From an uncultured Clostridia bacterium (GTDB lineage Bacteria; Bacillota; Clostridia; Christensenellales; Borkfalkiaceae), in contig CAKQLR010000025.1 of the NCBI GenBank assembly GCA_934254725.1, positions 1 to 26,961 on the forward strand: a stretch of DNA of 26,961 nucleotides. The letters are read 5' to 3'. The position numbers and the translations under genes are program-made. A model generated the notes under the pieces. The model saw nothing but the letters and a program-made list of their open reading frames with translations, made no database searches and was not told the DNA's origin. This document shows, in pieces, positions 7,440 to 16,421 of the stretch. Within the stretch, counting starts at the first letter, position 1. Every line of letters starts with the position of its first letter.

Positions 7440-9022
7440 GAAAGAGCATAGTGGTTTCTCTCGATCCCGTAACTCCCGAAATAGAATTGGCTTACAAAGC
7501 ACAGCTTACCGATCTACCTTCGACTGTCGGCGTTACGCTCGACAACGGCTCTAAAGCTGATCTTGACGTTATATGGAATACGGCGGCTGTAAATTCTGCA
7601 GCCCCCAGAGCTTATACCGTTATCGGTAAGTTTACCGACGAGGTTAAAGCAACGTACTTCGTTGACGAAAAGATAGAGAACCTGCTTACTTTCAAGGTTT
7701 CCGTTCAGTACCCCGAGGGTTATGAAAAATATTCTCAGCAGGTATTCGAAAAGAAATACAGCTGGTTCGACTGGTGCAACCTGCCGCAAAACTTTATCTA
7801 TAAATACGAAAACGGAGTAGATCATTTTATCTCCGACGGATACGGCGCAAGTTATCAGTACATGCCGGTAGATACGAAGAAAAAGGACGTAGACGGTTTC
7901 AATGTAGACTTCACTTTAACCTGCCACGATAAGGAAAAAGGTTCGTATGTTGTATTCGGTCTTATGCCTAATACTCAGCATATAAATCAGAACGAACCGC
8001 ATATTTCCATAGGTTTCTCGTATAACGGAAATTCCACCAATATAATCGTATTCAGTAACGAAACGTGGTCTAACGGCGCGGCTGAAATAGCTCGTTTCGT
8101 CAATGTCGCAAATGCAGAAGAAACTCTCGGCGGCGAGGCGTTCAATTTCGATTGGAGCGGCAATACCGTATATAACATGTCGTTCGCGATTGTGGAAAAC
8201 CGCATTCATCTTTATTTAACGGTAAACGGCGTCAAGTATGAATTGCTTATGGCAAACGGAACGCCCAAGACCGTTTCCGCCGAAAGATACGCTAACGGCA
8301 AAGGCTACTTCCTTATCTGGAACGAAATCGGTTATACCGAAATGACCTTGAAGCAGAACTACAAGAAGTATGCCGTCGGTTACGACAAGGTAGCGGATAA
8401 CATCGTGGAATTCGGCAGCGAACACGGGCTTAGCGAAAAGACAAATCTTTATCTGAACGACGGCTCCGTTGTAGAGGGTAAGGTAACTTATACCGGCGAG
8501 TACAACAAGGAAAAAGCAGGCACTTATAAGCTGCTTGCAACCGTTTCGTATGACGGCGATGAAGCTATCGGTAACGGAACTACCATCTGGCAGGACGTGG
8601 ACGAAGTAACGTTTGAAGTAAACGTCATCGTAAAAGACGAGGAGAGGATAATAAGAAAAATAGAACTTCCCTCGGCAAAGAGCGTCGAATTCGGTAGTAC
8701 GCCCGAATGGCAGACCACTATAAAAATCACCGTATACAGCGCTTATTACGATACTGAAACGGAGGTGGAAGCGGAATGCTCGTTTGTTTCCGAAAACTAC
8801 AATCGCTTTGTTGCGGGCGAGTATGAATTTACGGTAATCCCCGTAGGTAACTACAAATTTGCCGACGACGTTGCCACTACCGTTAAGGTAACCGTTTTGC
8901 CAGAAAAGCAAGACGAACCGTCCGATACAAGCGAAGGTTGCTTCGGCAGCATATCGTTTGGCGGATTGTTCTCGGTTTTAGCTGTAGCAGTCATTTTCAC
9001 GAAAAAGAAAAGAAGCAGATAA
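7421..9022 (+). CDS. C-terminal part of a second surface protein (Ig-like domains and C-terminal anchor), N-terminus missing
   Basis: The frame is open from 7217, but 7217-7420 overlaps the Rhs frame and reads as non-biological Arg/Cys-rich sequence. Meaningful coding begins near T-D-G-T-A-V at 7421. The protein has a Big_4-like Ig module (about 7450-7710, with L-P-S-T-V-G-V-T-L-D-N-G), a long beta-sandwich region that may be lectin or glucanase-like (about 7720-8370), two more Ig-like modules, and a tail with an acidic linker, G-C-F-G-S (Cys codon 8939-8941), a hydrophobic helix and T-K-K-K-R. There is no signal peptide and no start codon with a ribosome binding site, so the gene has lost its 5' end at the Rhs junction. 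The tail closely matches that of the 1264-4740 protein. Function is unknown; surface glycan binding is likely. Confidence 0.72.
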   Translation, partial: TDGTAVRKSIVVSLDPVTPEIELAYKAQLTDLPSTVGVTLDNGSKADLDVIWNTAAVNSAAPRAYTVIGKFTDEVKATYFVDEKIENLLTFKVSVQYPEGYEKYSQQVFEKKYSWFDWCNLPQNFIYKYENGVDHFISDGYGASYQYMPVDTKKKDVDGFNVDFTLTCHDKEKGSYVVFGLMPNTQHINQNEPHISIGFSYNGNSTNIIVFSNETWSNGAAEIARFVNVANAEETLGGEAFNFDWSGNTVYNMSFAIVENRIHLYLTVNGVKYELLMANGTPKTVSAERYANGKGYFLIWNEIGYTEMTLKQNYKKYAVGYDKVADNIVEFGSEHGLSEKTNLYLNDGSVVEGKVTYTGEYNKEKAGTYKLLATVSYDGDEAIGNGTTIWQDVDEVTFEVNVIVKDEERIIRKIELPSAKSVEFGSTPEWQTTIKITVYSAYYDTETEVEAECSFVSENYNRFVAGEYEFTVIPVGNYKFADDVATTVKVTVLPEKQDEPSDTSEGCFGSISFGGLFSVLAVAVIFTKKKRSR

Positions 9023-9042
9023 CATAAGATAAAGGCAACTTT

Positions 9043-9070
9043 CGGGCGGCGGAAAAATTTTCGCCGCCTG
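9043..9070. terminator. GC-rich hairpin between the surface protein and GH3 genes
   Basis: Bases 9043-9070 fold into a stem of about 12 pairs (GGGCGGCG against CGCCGCCT core, extended by A-T pairs) with a very short loop. No U-tract follows on either strand. It ends 19 bases before the GH3 ATG, so it may terminate the upstream message or sit in the leader of the GH3 message. Confidence 0.5.
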
Positions 9071-9089
9071 AAAAAATACTCGTTTGATT

Positions 9090-10706
9090 ATGAATGAAAA
9101 AGAATTTTTAAGTTTACCTTTAAAACAAAAAATAGGGCAGACGGCAATAGTCCAAGTCCGCGACGACAACCCCGAAATGGGCGACGAATTCGAAAAATAT
9201 TATGAAGAATACGGCTACGGTGCTTTGTTCATCGGTTCGGAAATTATTCGCAACAATAAGAAAGGGCGTGAAGATATAAGGAGAAGATGCGTTGAATTCA
9301 GGAACCGTAAAGGCATTCCCCCGTTGTTTTGCGGAGACGCGGAAGCCGGCTTTCGCAATATAGTTTCGGGCGAAGACAATTTTCCCGATCAGATGGCGCT
9401 TGGCGCCACGAACGACAAAAATCTGGCGTACGACTTCGGCAAAGCGAACGCTCTGGAATGTCTTTCCTGCGGGGTAAACTGGAGCTTCAGCCCCGTTGCC
9501 GACCTGAACATCAACCCGCTTAACCCCATCGTCAACAACAGAGCGGTTTCGGACGACGTCGAAAGATCCTTGCCAATTCTCGAGGACATCGTCTGCGGAA
9601 TGGAAGAAAACGGCTTGCGCGCTACAATCAAGCACTTTCCGGGGGACGGCGTCGATTACAGAGATCAGCATTTTGTAAAAACGGCGAATACTTTAAGCAA
9701 AGAAGAATGGTTTAATTCATACGGAAGAATATACAAACGCTTGTTCGAATGCGGCGCGGATACCGTTATGGCGGGGCATATCTGCCTGCCCTGGTACCAG
9801 GGAAAAGATATGTTCGGCGATTTACCCGCAACGCTTTCTTATGAGCTTCTTGAAAATCTTTTAAGAAAAGAATTGGGTTTCGACGGCGTTATTGTTTCGG
9901 ACGCGCTCGAGATGGGTGCATACGAACAGGAATACTGTGACAGGGAAAAATCCGAAATAGAATCTTTCAAAGCGGGAATAGATATGCTTCTGTGGCCGAG
10001 TAAGAACTATTTCAAAAATCTCGAAAACGCGATTCTCTCGGGAGAGATTTCCGAAGAGAGACTTAATCAATCGCTGAAGAGAATTTACAGATTGAAGAAA
10101 AAATCGGGCTGCTTCGAGGAAAGCTATAAAAAACTTCCCATCTTATCTGAAAGCGAAAAAGATTTTTGCGATAAAACAGGCGAATTATGCGGGAAAAAGG
10201 GGATTTCTCTTGTCAGAGACAGAAACGGATTGTTTTCCGACGGCAGGAATTTCAAGAATATCGTTATTGTTTCCGAAAGCGTTAACGAGAAAGGCTATCG
10301 TTCGCTCGCAAGACTTAAAGACGTGTTTGAAAAGCGCGGGTGCTGTGTGAATTATTTTGAAAACGGAGTGGATAAATACTGGCGACCTAAGCTTAACAAG
10401 GAAATAATCGCTTCCGCAGATCTTGTAATTCTGGCGTTTTACGTTCGCCCGCACGAGCCGCTCGGTTTTCTGGATTTTCCCGATAAAGAGCTTGTCGGAG
10501 TAAGCAAAATAGTTAATTTGCCGACGGATAAAACGGTAAGCGTCTCGTTCGGTTCGCCTTACGTGCACAAATTGTATTGCGAAAAAATACCCGCCTGCAT
10601 AAATGCTTACAGCGATTGTATTTATTCGCTGAAAGGATTTGCCGACGCGATTTTAGGTAAAGAGAAGTTCGCGGACTCGCCCGTAAAGGTTTTTGATTAT
10701 GAATAA
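9090..10706 (+). CDS. Glycoside hydrolase family 3, NagZ-like beta-N-acetylhexosaminidase type
   Basis: This 538-residue cytoplasmic enzyme removes terminal beta-linked sugars. The GH3 barrel covers about residues 1-340. K-H-F-P-G is at 181-185, and the nucleophile is Asp271 in V-S-D-A-L-E-M-G-A. Asp192 and His194 in R-D-Q-H fit the Asp-His dyad that serves as general acid/base in NagZ-type GH3 enzymes, which favours N-acetyl-glucosaminidase or phosphorylase-like chemistry over beta-glucosidase, although NagZ itself has H-G after the motif where this protein has D-G. A second alpha/beta sandwich domain fills about 345-538. The start is taken at ATG 9090; an in-frame TTG at 9084 is possible, and no strong ribosome binding site is visible for either. 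The stop overlaps the GH78 start by 8 bases, so the two are translationally coupled. Confidence 0.88.
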   Translation: MNEKEFLSLPLKQKIGQTAIVQVRDDNPEMGDEFEKYYEEYGYGALFIGSEIIRNNKKGREDIRRRCVEFRNRKGIPPLFCGDAEAGFRNIVSGEDNFPDQMALGATNDKNLAYDFGKANALECLSCGVNWSFSPVADLNINPLNPIVNNRAVSDDVERSLPILEDIVCGMEENGLRATIKHFPGDGVDYRDQHFVKTANTLSKEEWFNSYGRIYKRLFECGADTVMAGHICLPWYQGKDMFGDLPATLSYELLENLLRKELGFDGVIVSDALEMGAYEQEYCDREKSEIESFKAGIDMLLWPSKNYFKNLENAILSGEISEERLNQSLKRIYRLKKKSGCFEESYKKLPILSESEKDFCDKTGELCGKKGISLVRDRNGLFSDGRNFKNIVIVSESVNEKGYRSLARLKDVFEKRGCCVNYFENGVDKYWRPKLNKEIIASADLVILAFYVRPHEPLGFLDFPDKELVGVSKIVNLPTDKTVSVSFGSPYVHKLYCEKIPACINAYSDCIYSLKGFADAILGKEKFADSPVKVFDYE

Positions 10707-12753
10707 TTTTGATTTAAATACAAAGTGGATTACCTTCGATAAAGCCCGTGAAAGTGTTTGCGTATATAAAAAGTGCCTTATATCGCGCAAAAACGACTAT
10801 TACGTCAATGTGTGCGGGCTTGGTTTCTACGAGCTTTACATCAACGGGGTAAAGGTTTCCGATGATGTTTTAACGCCCGCCTGGAGCGATTATCGTGAGC
10901 GCGATTTTTCCACGCTGCTGTATCCTTCAAACGACGTTTTGTCTCATCGCGTGTATTTTAACAGGTACGATGTTTCAAAGTTTCTTCGCGAGGGCGAAAA
11001 TTTAATCTGCGTGATGATAGGTAACGGATGGTACAGGCAGACTAAGCGCATTATCGAGGGAAGAAACCACTACGGTGAAGAGCTGCTTTTGCGTTTCGAA
11101 TTAAGAAACGAAGAGGACGAAATAGTTTTAAAATCGGACGAGGAGTGGGAGTACTGCCAAAGTTTTATTAAGGAAACAAACATATTCTACGGCGAAAAAC
11201 ACGACTATTCTCTGCCTGCTCTCGAAAGCGGAAAATTGCCGTTAAATTTAAAAAAGTGCCTTATTTCGCATATAAACCTGCCGATTCCCGAGTCGCAGGG
11301 CTGTCCTTCGGACAGAAAAATAAGAGAAATCCCCGTTCGGCTCGTTTCAGTAAAGAACGGCAAAAAGATATACAAGGCATCTGAAACGGTATCGGGGTAT
11401 CCGATTATAAAGTCTTTTGGCGGCGACGTATCGGTCAGATTTGCCGACGGAATAAAAGAAGACGGAGAGCTTGATTTTACCTTCACCGGAGGAGAAGATC
11501 AAATTCAGCAGGACGATTTTTTAAATACCGAATACGGTACAATTCTTTACCCGAGGTTCACCTGGCACGCGTTCACGTATTTTGAACTGACGGGAAATGC
11601 GGAAGTCGAAAGCGTTCAGGTTGTCCATGCGAACGTAAAGCAAAACGTTTTCTTTGAAAGCTCTTCCGAAAATCTCAATTGGCTTTTTAACGCGTATGTA
11701 AGAACGCAGCTTGACAACATGCACTGCGGCGTTCCGTCCGATTGTCCTCACCGTGAACGGCTGGGTTACACCGGGGACGGGCAAATAACCGCCCGCACTT
11801 CAATGCTTATATTCGACTCCAAGGAGTTTTACAAAAAGTGGATAAGGGATATTCTCGATTGCCAGGACAAAAAGAGCGGGCATGTTCAGCATACGGCTCC
11901 GTTTTACGGCGGTGGAGGCGGTCCCGGCGGTTGGGGCGGCGCAATAGCGATAGTTCCATACGAATATTATAAACGCTTTAACGACAAGGAAATGCTTTTC
12001 GAAGCGTTTCCGCATATAGAAAAATGGGTTGAGTCCATGCTCGTTTTTTCCGAGAACGGCTTAATAGTAAGGGAATATAAGGACGGCTGGTGCCTCGGCG
12101 AATGGTGCACTCCCGATCCCGTAGCTTTGCCCGAGCCGTTTGTAAACACCTATTATTTTATAAAGGCGTTGGGCAGAATAATCGAAATATGCGAAGTTTT
12201 GGAAAAAGAATCGGACAAATACTTAAAAATAAAAAAGACTTTTGAAGAAGCTTTTGTCCGCAAGTATTTCGACGAAGAAACGGGTGATTTTGTCGGCGGT
12301 GTTCAGGGTGCTAACGCGTTCGGGCTTTCAATAAATTGCGGCGATGAAAGAACGGCAAAAAGACTTGTGGAGAAATATCGGCAACTCGGTCATTTCGACA
12401 CGGGTATATTCGGCACCGAAATTCTCGGGGAAGTGCTTTGCTCTCTCGGCGCATACGATTTGTTGTTTGATCTTTTAAACGCCGAAGATCTTCCGTCTTT
12501 CGGCTTTATGCGTAAATCCGGAAGCACAACTCTTTGGGAGGATTGGGACGGTCGTAATTCGAGGAATCACCCCATGTTCGGCGGAATAGTAAAAACTTTA
12601 ATCGAAGGTTTCGCGGGCATTTCTTATTCGGACGGAAAGTTTAAAATAACTCCGCATCTTCCGAAAGGTCTTGATTATATCAAAATAAAAGAAGATAGCG
12701 ACCGCGGTAAATTCTCCGTCGAAATAACAAAAGAAGGAACAAAAATTTATTGA
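10699..12753 (+). CDS. Alpha-L-rhamnosidase, glycoside hydrolase family 78
   Basis: This 684-residue cytoplasmic enzyme releases terminal alpha-L-rhamnose with inversion. The N-terminal beta-sandwich (about residues 1-280) carries the family segment with Y-E-L-Y-I-N-G-x-x-V and W-S-D-Y. The (alpha/alpha)6 barrel follows, with D-C-P-H-R-E-R-L-G-Y-T-G-D at about 348-360; Glu353 is the expected general acid. T-T-L-W-E-D-W-D near residue 614 supplies the expected general base, Glu614. The active-site block is the short H-R-E form rather than the R-D-E-R-L-G-W form of many GH78 enzymes. The protein is shorter than the roughly 900-1000 residues of multidomain members, and no signal peptide is present. 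AAAGG lies 9 bases before the ATG inside the GH3 gene, showing tight coupling. It implies import of rhamnosylated oligosaccharides. Confidence 0.93.
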   Translation: MNNFDLNTKWITFDKARESVCVYKKCLISRKNDYYVNVCGLGFYELYINGVKVSDDVLTPAWSDYRERDFSTLLYPSNDVLSHRVYFNRYDVSKFLREGENLICVMIGNGWYRQTKRIIEGRNHYGEELLLRFELRNEEDEIVLKSDEEWEYCQSFIKETNIFYGEKHDYSLPALESGKLPLNLKKCLISHINLPIPESQGCPSDRKIREIPVRLVSVKNGKKIYKASETVSGYPIIKSFGGDVSVRFADGIKEDGELDFTFTGGEDQIQQDDFLNTEYGTILYPRFTWHAFTYFELTGNAEVESVQVVHANVKQNVFFESSSENLNWLFNAYVRTQLDNMHCGVPSDCPHRERLGYTGDGQITARTSMLIFDSKEFYKKWIRDILDCQDKKSGHVQHTAPFYGGGGGPGGWGGAIAIVPYEYYKRFNDKEMLFEAFPHIEKWVESMLVFSENGLIVREYKDGWCLGEWCTPDPVALPEPFVNTYYFIKALGRIIEICEVLEKESDKYLKIKKTFEEAFVRKYFDEETGDFVGGVQGANAFGLSINCGDERTAKRLVEKYRQLGHFDTGIFGTEILGEVLCSLGAYDLLFDLLNAEDLPSFGFMRKSGSTTLWEDWDGRNSRNHPMFGGIVKTLIEGFAGISYSDGKFKITPHLPKGLDYIKIKEDSDRGKFSVEITKEGTKIY

Positions 12754-12805
12754 AGGGCATAGAAGTAAAGAATAGGAATATTTTAAGCAACCAGCACTTT
12801 GTTCC

Positions 12806-12827
12806 TTCCGATACGTCGGAAACCTTT
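12806..12827 (+). terminator. Short hairpin after the rhamnosidase gene, possible terminator
   Basis: TTCCGA and TCGGAA form a perfect 6-bp stem closed by a UACG tetraloop and followed by ACCTTTT. The tetraloop is of the stable UNCG type, but the stem is short, so this is a weak terminator candidate. Confidence 0.4.
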
Positions 12828-12852
12828 TAATCGAGAAAAATACGTTTTTATC

Positions 12853-12881
12853 TTTACTTTTAGATGAAGCTGTGGTACAAT
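12853..12881 (+). promoter_or_regulatory. Promoter of the lone lipoprotein gene
   Basis: A TTTACT -35 box (12853-12858) and a TACAAT -10 box (12876-12881) are spaced by 17 bases, with a TGG extension just before the -10. Transcription would start near 12888, leaving a leader of about 63 bases with a G-rich ribosome binding site (AGAGAGGGGG) before the ATG at 12951. Confidence 0.7.
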
Positions 12882-12950
12882 AAAAAAGCAGAATGAGGAT
12901 GCGTATTCTTATAAACTGGTGAAAAATATAAGCAGAGAGGGGGTAAAAAG

Positions 12951-13814
12951 ATGAAGAAATCAAAACGTGTTTTAAACTTAATCCTTGCTGTGGCGATGGT
13001 GGTCGTTTCCGTAGGTCTTTTTGGTTGCGGAATCGAACCGTGGGAAGAGGATACATGGTACTTGACGTCATACACTGATGAGCAGGGTAGGTCTCATTCC
13101 GTCGGGGAAAACTACCTCGCACAGACGAGACTTTATTCCGACGATATTACTCTCCGATACTCCGAAGACGGCAGTTTTACCTTCAAAGAATTCGACAAGA
13201 CGTACACAGGCACCTTCACGTACAAAAAAGGGAACAAGGAAACAGTCGTGTCGCTTATCTTCTCCGACGGGACAAAAGGAAGCGGTACTTGTGCCGAATA
13301 TATGTTTGACGGATCTTGGTATGAGGTGTCTCTTACGGCATTCGGGAAAACATACGAGTTCAGCGACGAATGGAAGGAGGAAGGGGATGACGAAGAACGG
13401 AACCACACTCCTTATACGACGTTCGGCAAAACCCACGCAGAATGGATCAAAGGCGACATAGACGTTCTTATGGAAAACGGCCGAGTACTTGCTCTGAGAG
13501 GTTCTGTCGAATTGCGTGACGACCGATATATATTCGTACCGTCAAATCCGGATCGCTCAGAAATGGATCTTTCGGCGGCGAATAGTCTTTATACGTACGA
13601 GGTGGCGGCTGATCTCTCGGGAACAAGGGGAACAAACACCCTTCGCGAGGGACAATGTTTTGTTATGTATGAAATGTTTAGCGTCAGACAAGAATCCGGG
13701 GATCGTGTAGACACTTACTATTCCTATGCCGTTTGGTATTATACGCTTGACGAAACGCCGTCTGCATCGCTTCAAATGCAGTCAAATATTATGCAGGCGC
13801 TTATACGCGCATAG
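12951..13814 (+). CDS. Lipoprotein of unknown function, possibly lipocalin-like
   Basis: This 287-residue protein begins with a Lys-rich start, a hydrophobic helix and the lipobox L-F-G-C, so it is lipidated at Cys26 and anchored outside the membrane. The mature part starts with W-x-L-T-S-Y-T-D-E-Q-G and alternates short beta strands with polar turns, including F-T-F-K-E-F and Y-T-G-T-F-T-Y. This resembles the small lipocalin-like barrels in many Clostridia lipoproteins, which report or bind ligands of unknown kind. A second half (about residues 150-287) contains similar strands and may be a repeat of the fold. I recognise no catalytic motif. It is a single-gene unit with its own promoter and a strong terminator downstream, and it converges on the minus-strand cluster. 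Confidence 0.85.
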   Translation: MKKSKRVLNLILAVAMVVVSVGLFGCGIEPWEEDTWYLTSYTDEQGRSHSVGENYLAQTRLYSDDITLRYSEDGSFTFKEFDKTYTGTFTYKKGNKETVVSLIFSDGTKGSGTCAEYMFDGSWYEVSLTAFGKTYEFSDEWKEEGDDEERNHTPYTTFGKTHAEWIKGDIDVLMENGRVLALRGSVELRDDRYIFVPSNPDRSEMDLSAANSLYTYEVAADLSGTRGTNTLREGQCFVMYEMFSVRQESGDRVDTYYSYAVWYYTLDETPSASLQMQSNIMQALIRA

Positions 13815-13915
13815 CATTGCCTCCGTAAAGTGCATAAGGGGCTCCCGAAAGAGGTTTTTACGAAAATTCCGAAGTGAGGGGATAAAAATTTCTGTATAGA
13901 AGGCGAATAAAAAAC

Positions 13916-13951
13916 AAAATGGCGGTTGAAGAATTTTTCAACCGCCATTTT
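13916..13951. terminator. Bidirectional Rho-independent terminator
   Basis: A perfect 15-bp stem (AAAATGGCGGTTGAA / TTCAACCGCCATTTT) with a 6-base loop sits between the convergent lipoprotein gene and the minus-strand peptidase-like gene. A- and T-runs at the two edges give each strand a U-tract. Confidence 0.9.
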
Positions 13952-13965
13952 AAAGTATTTACTTT

Positions 13966-14827
13966 TTAAAACATAATTTTATCCCATAAACGATTAAGGT
14001 CAAAACCGAAAACCTGAACGAGTTCGATTTTATCCGAGTTTGCAAGATCGTACGGCAAAACGAACGTCTTTTTTTGTCCAGCAGTTCGTATCCGAATTTG
14101 TGGTAAGCAAACCATACGATATGCGCGCATTGGCTTTCTTTTATTTCGTTTTGTTTATAATTTGCACCAACGAAAACGTTATACGGAAGCCCGATTAAAT
14201 GCTCTTTTGCGTATTGTATTACCTGACTTTTTATTTCGGAACTTGCTTTTGGTCTTAAAACCATAAAGTTTATTCTGTTGGTGAAATCCGTAACGTAACC
14301 TATTTTGCTCAGCGCGCCGTATTCCGTGGCTTGAAGGACCCTGTTGTTTTTTCCGTCCGTAACAAGCCCCGCATGACCTATTCGCAAACATGAAAAAGGG
14401 TGGAGGCGGTTACTATAATATCTCCGTCTTCAAGGTAAACGGGCGTAACGTTCTCTTTTATATAGTCTGTGCACACCCACGGCGCGAACGGATCGGGCGA
14501 AATCGTCTGCTTCCCGAAAAAATCTTTTTGAATGTCAAGGATTTTTTCTTTTCCCTCCTTACCGTGAGCTAAAGCCCTGTCTATACCGATTTTCGTAAGT
14601 CCCGTCTGCATGTATAAAAAATTATACTCGCTTTCGCTTAGTTCCGTTTTGTCGAGATACCCTGAAATATCCGACATCACGTAATCGGGCTTTTTTATTG
14701 TCGTGTTTTTTTGCGATACCGCATAGCCGATTTGCAAAACCAGACAAAACAGCGAAATAATCCCTATAAAAAAGAACAAAGCGACGATTAAAATTTTTTT
14801 GACGTTTATATTTCTTTTGCTATTCAT
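13966..14827 (-). CDS. YiiX-type permuted NlpC/P60 peptidase-like membrane protein, broken by two frameshifts
   Basis: As read, the gene splits into 14378-14827 and 13959-14387 in different frames. Adding one base to the A-run at 14393-14397 joins E-D-G-D-I-I-V-T to R-I-G-H-A-G-L-V, the His block of the circularly permuted YiiX/YaeF papain-like family. Adding one base to the T-run at 14069-14075 restores a C-terminus with V-L-P-Y-D-L-A-N-S and V-F-G-F, ending at 13966. The expected catalytic pair is His in G-H-A-G and Cys in Q-C-A-H-I-V-W-F-A-Y, in the permuted order. One N-terminal membrane helix (about residues 10-33) would put the domain outside the cell. These enzymes cleave amide or ester bonds in peptides or lipids; the substrate here is unknown. 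The gene lies 22 bases after the cardiolipin synthase gene. Confidence 0.8.
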
Positions 14828-14849
14828 CTGAATTTCCTTGGGATATGTA

Positions 14850-16421
14850 TCACAAAAGGGGAGAGAATATTTTTACGATAGAGTTAAAACAACTCTGAGC
14901 AAAGCCGATTTTTACTTTATCGGCGGTTATGCGCTCGCTTTTCGATAGGGTGTCTTCTATGTCGTTTTTTATGTCGCGGATGCAATCTTTTTTGTAAAGC
15001 CACACGCCGTTTTCAAAGTGGTGAACAAGGCTTCTGTAATCGAGATTTATCGTGCCTACTATGCCGTATTCGTCGTCCGCGATATACGTTTTTGCGTGAA
15101 TAAACCCGGGAGTATATTCGTAAATTTCCACGCCTGCCGAAATAAATCTGTGGTAGTTGCTTTTTGTCATGGCGAAAATTATTTTTTTATCGGGTATATG
15201 CGGCACTATTATTTTCACCTTTACGCCGCGCAATGCCGCGTTTTCTATCGTCGTGCACAACTCGTTATCTATTATAAGGTAGGGAGTTGTTATATAAACG
15301 TAATTCTTTGCGTTTTCTATAAGGTTCTGAATTATAATTTTGCTTATCTGGCGGGGATAAATGGGGTTAGGTCCGTCGCCGAACGGAACGAGGTATCCGC
15401 CGTCGTCCGATTGTAATTGTTCCGTGCTTGGAAAATAATCGGGGGTAACGGGTATCGGTTTTTTTATATTCATTCCGTAGTTTATTAGGAACAACTTCGT
15501 AAGTTCTTTAACGGCTTCTCCGTAAAGGCGAACGCCGCAGTCTTTCCAATGCCCGTATATTGCCACCTCGTTTATATATTCGTCCGCAAGGTTTATGCCG
15601 CCCGTATAACCGATTTTTCCGTCTATTACCGTAATTTTTCTGTGGGTTCGGTTGTTGAATTCGCTGTCCGCGCTTCCGCGAAGTCTTGAAAACACAGTGG
15701 CTTTAATGCCGTAAGAGCGCAGAGTTTTTACGTAATTGCCGGGCAGTTTCATCATACACCCGATGTCGTCGTATAAAACGCGTACTTCTACGCCGTTTTT
15801 TACTTTTTCTTTGAGAATTTCGAGAATAGAATCCCAGAATACGCCTTCTTCTATTATGAAATATTCCATAAATATAAATTTCTCGGCGTGTTGCAGGTCT
15901 TCTATCAGGCGGTCTTTATAGACTTCTCCGCTCGGCAGATACGTTACGTCCGTATTGCGGAACAGGTGCGCGTCCGCCGTGGAACAAAGCAGAGTCGCGC
16001 TTCTTGTCGCCGAAAGGTTTTCATCGCTCAAAGTCGCAAAATTTTTTTCGTCCTCTTGTTCGTAGGTTATACCGCGAAGCTCTTTCAGCCTTTTTATAAG
16101 TTTTCTGTCAAGCCTCCTTTTTGCGAACATAAAGTAAAGCATAAACCCTACGACCGGCAAAATAAGCACGAATAAAAGCCAAGGAATTTTAAAGTCGGGG
16201 TTCTCGTTCGAAGCAATGATGTGTACTACTACGGTTATCTGAGTTATAACCACCGCGATATAAGAATAAGCAAAAGACATGCATAAAAATATTGCCGTCG
16301 CAATTACCGCAAGGGTTTCCGCCAGGGAAATAGTTATAGCCACGCTATAACGAACGGGAATATATTTTATTCTTTTTTCGTAGGGTTTGCCGTTTATATA
16401 AAAAGTCCTTTTTTTGTTCAT
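14850..16421 (-). CDS. cls: Cardiolipin synthase, phospholipase D family
   Basis: This 523-residue membrane enzyme makes cardiolipin from two phosphatidylglycerol molecules. Two hydrophobic helix pairs fill about residues 25-100, with the W-L-L-F-V-L-I-L-P-V-V-G segment of the PLD N-terminal domain. The two HKD catalytic motifs are H-R-K-I-T-V-I-D with His260 and H-A-K-T-Y-I-A-D with His442, each followed by the family's G-G-I-N or G-T-I-N-L-D block. Length matches other bacterial ClsA-type enzymes. The ATG is preceded by only a weak ribosome binding site. It sits between a glycosidase and a YiiX-like hydrolase on the same strand; the three could share a transcript, but the 72-base gap before it leaves room for its own promoter. 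Confidence 0.95.
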   Translation of the reverse strand: MNKKRTFYINGKPYEKRIKYIPVRYSVAITISLAETLAVIATAIFLCMSFAYSYIAVVITQITVVVHIIASNENPDFKIPWLLFVLILPVVGFMLYFMFAKRRLDRKLIKRLKELRGITYEQEDEKNFATLSDENLSATRSATLLCSTADAHLFRNTDVTYLPSGEVYKDRLIEDLQHAEKFIFMEYFIIEEGVFWDSILEILKEKVKNGVEVRVLYDDIGCMMKLPGNYVKTLRSYGIKATVFSRLRGSADSEFNNRTHRKITVIDGKIGYTGGINLADEYINEVAIYGHWKDCGVRLYGEAVKELTKLFLINYGMNIKKPIPVTPDYFPSTEQLQSDDGGYLVPFGDGPNPIYPRQISKIIIQNLIENAKNYVYITTPYLIIDNELCTTIENAALRGVKVKIIVPHIPDKKIIFAMTKSNYHRFISAGVEIYEYTPGFIHAKTYIADDEYGIVGTINLDYRSLVHHFENGVWLYKKDCIRDIKNDIEDTLSKSERITADKVKIGFAQSCFNSIVKIFSPLL

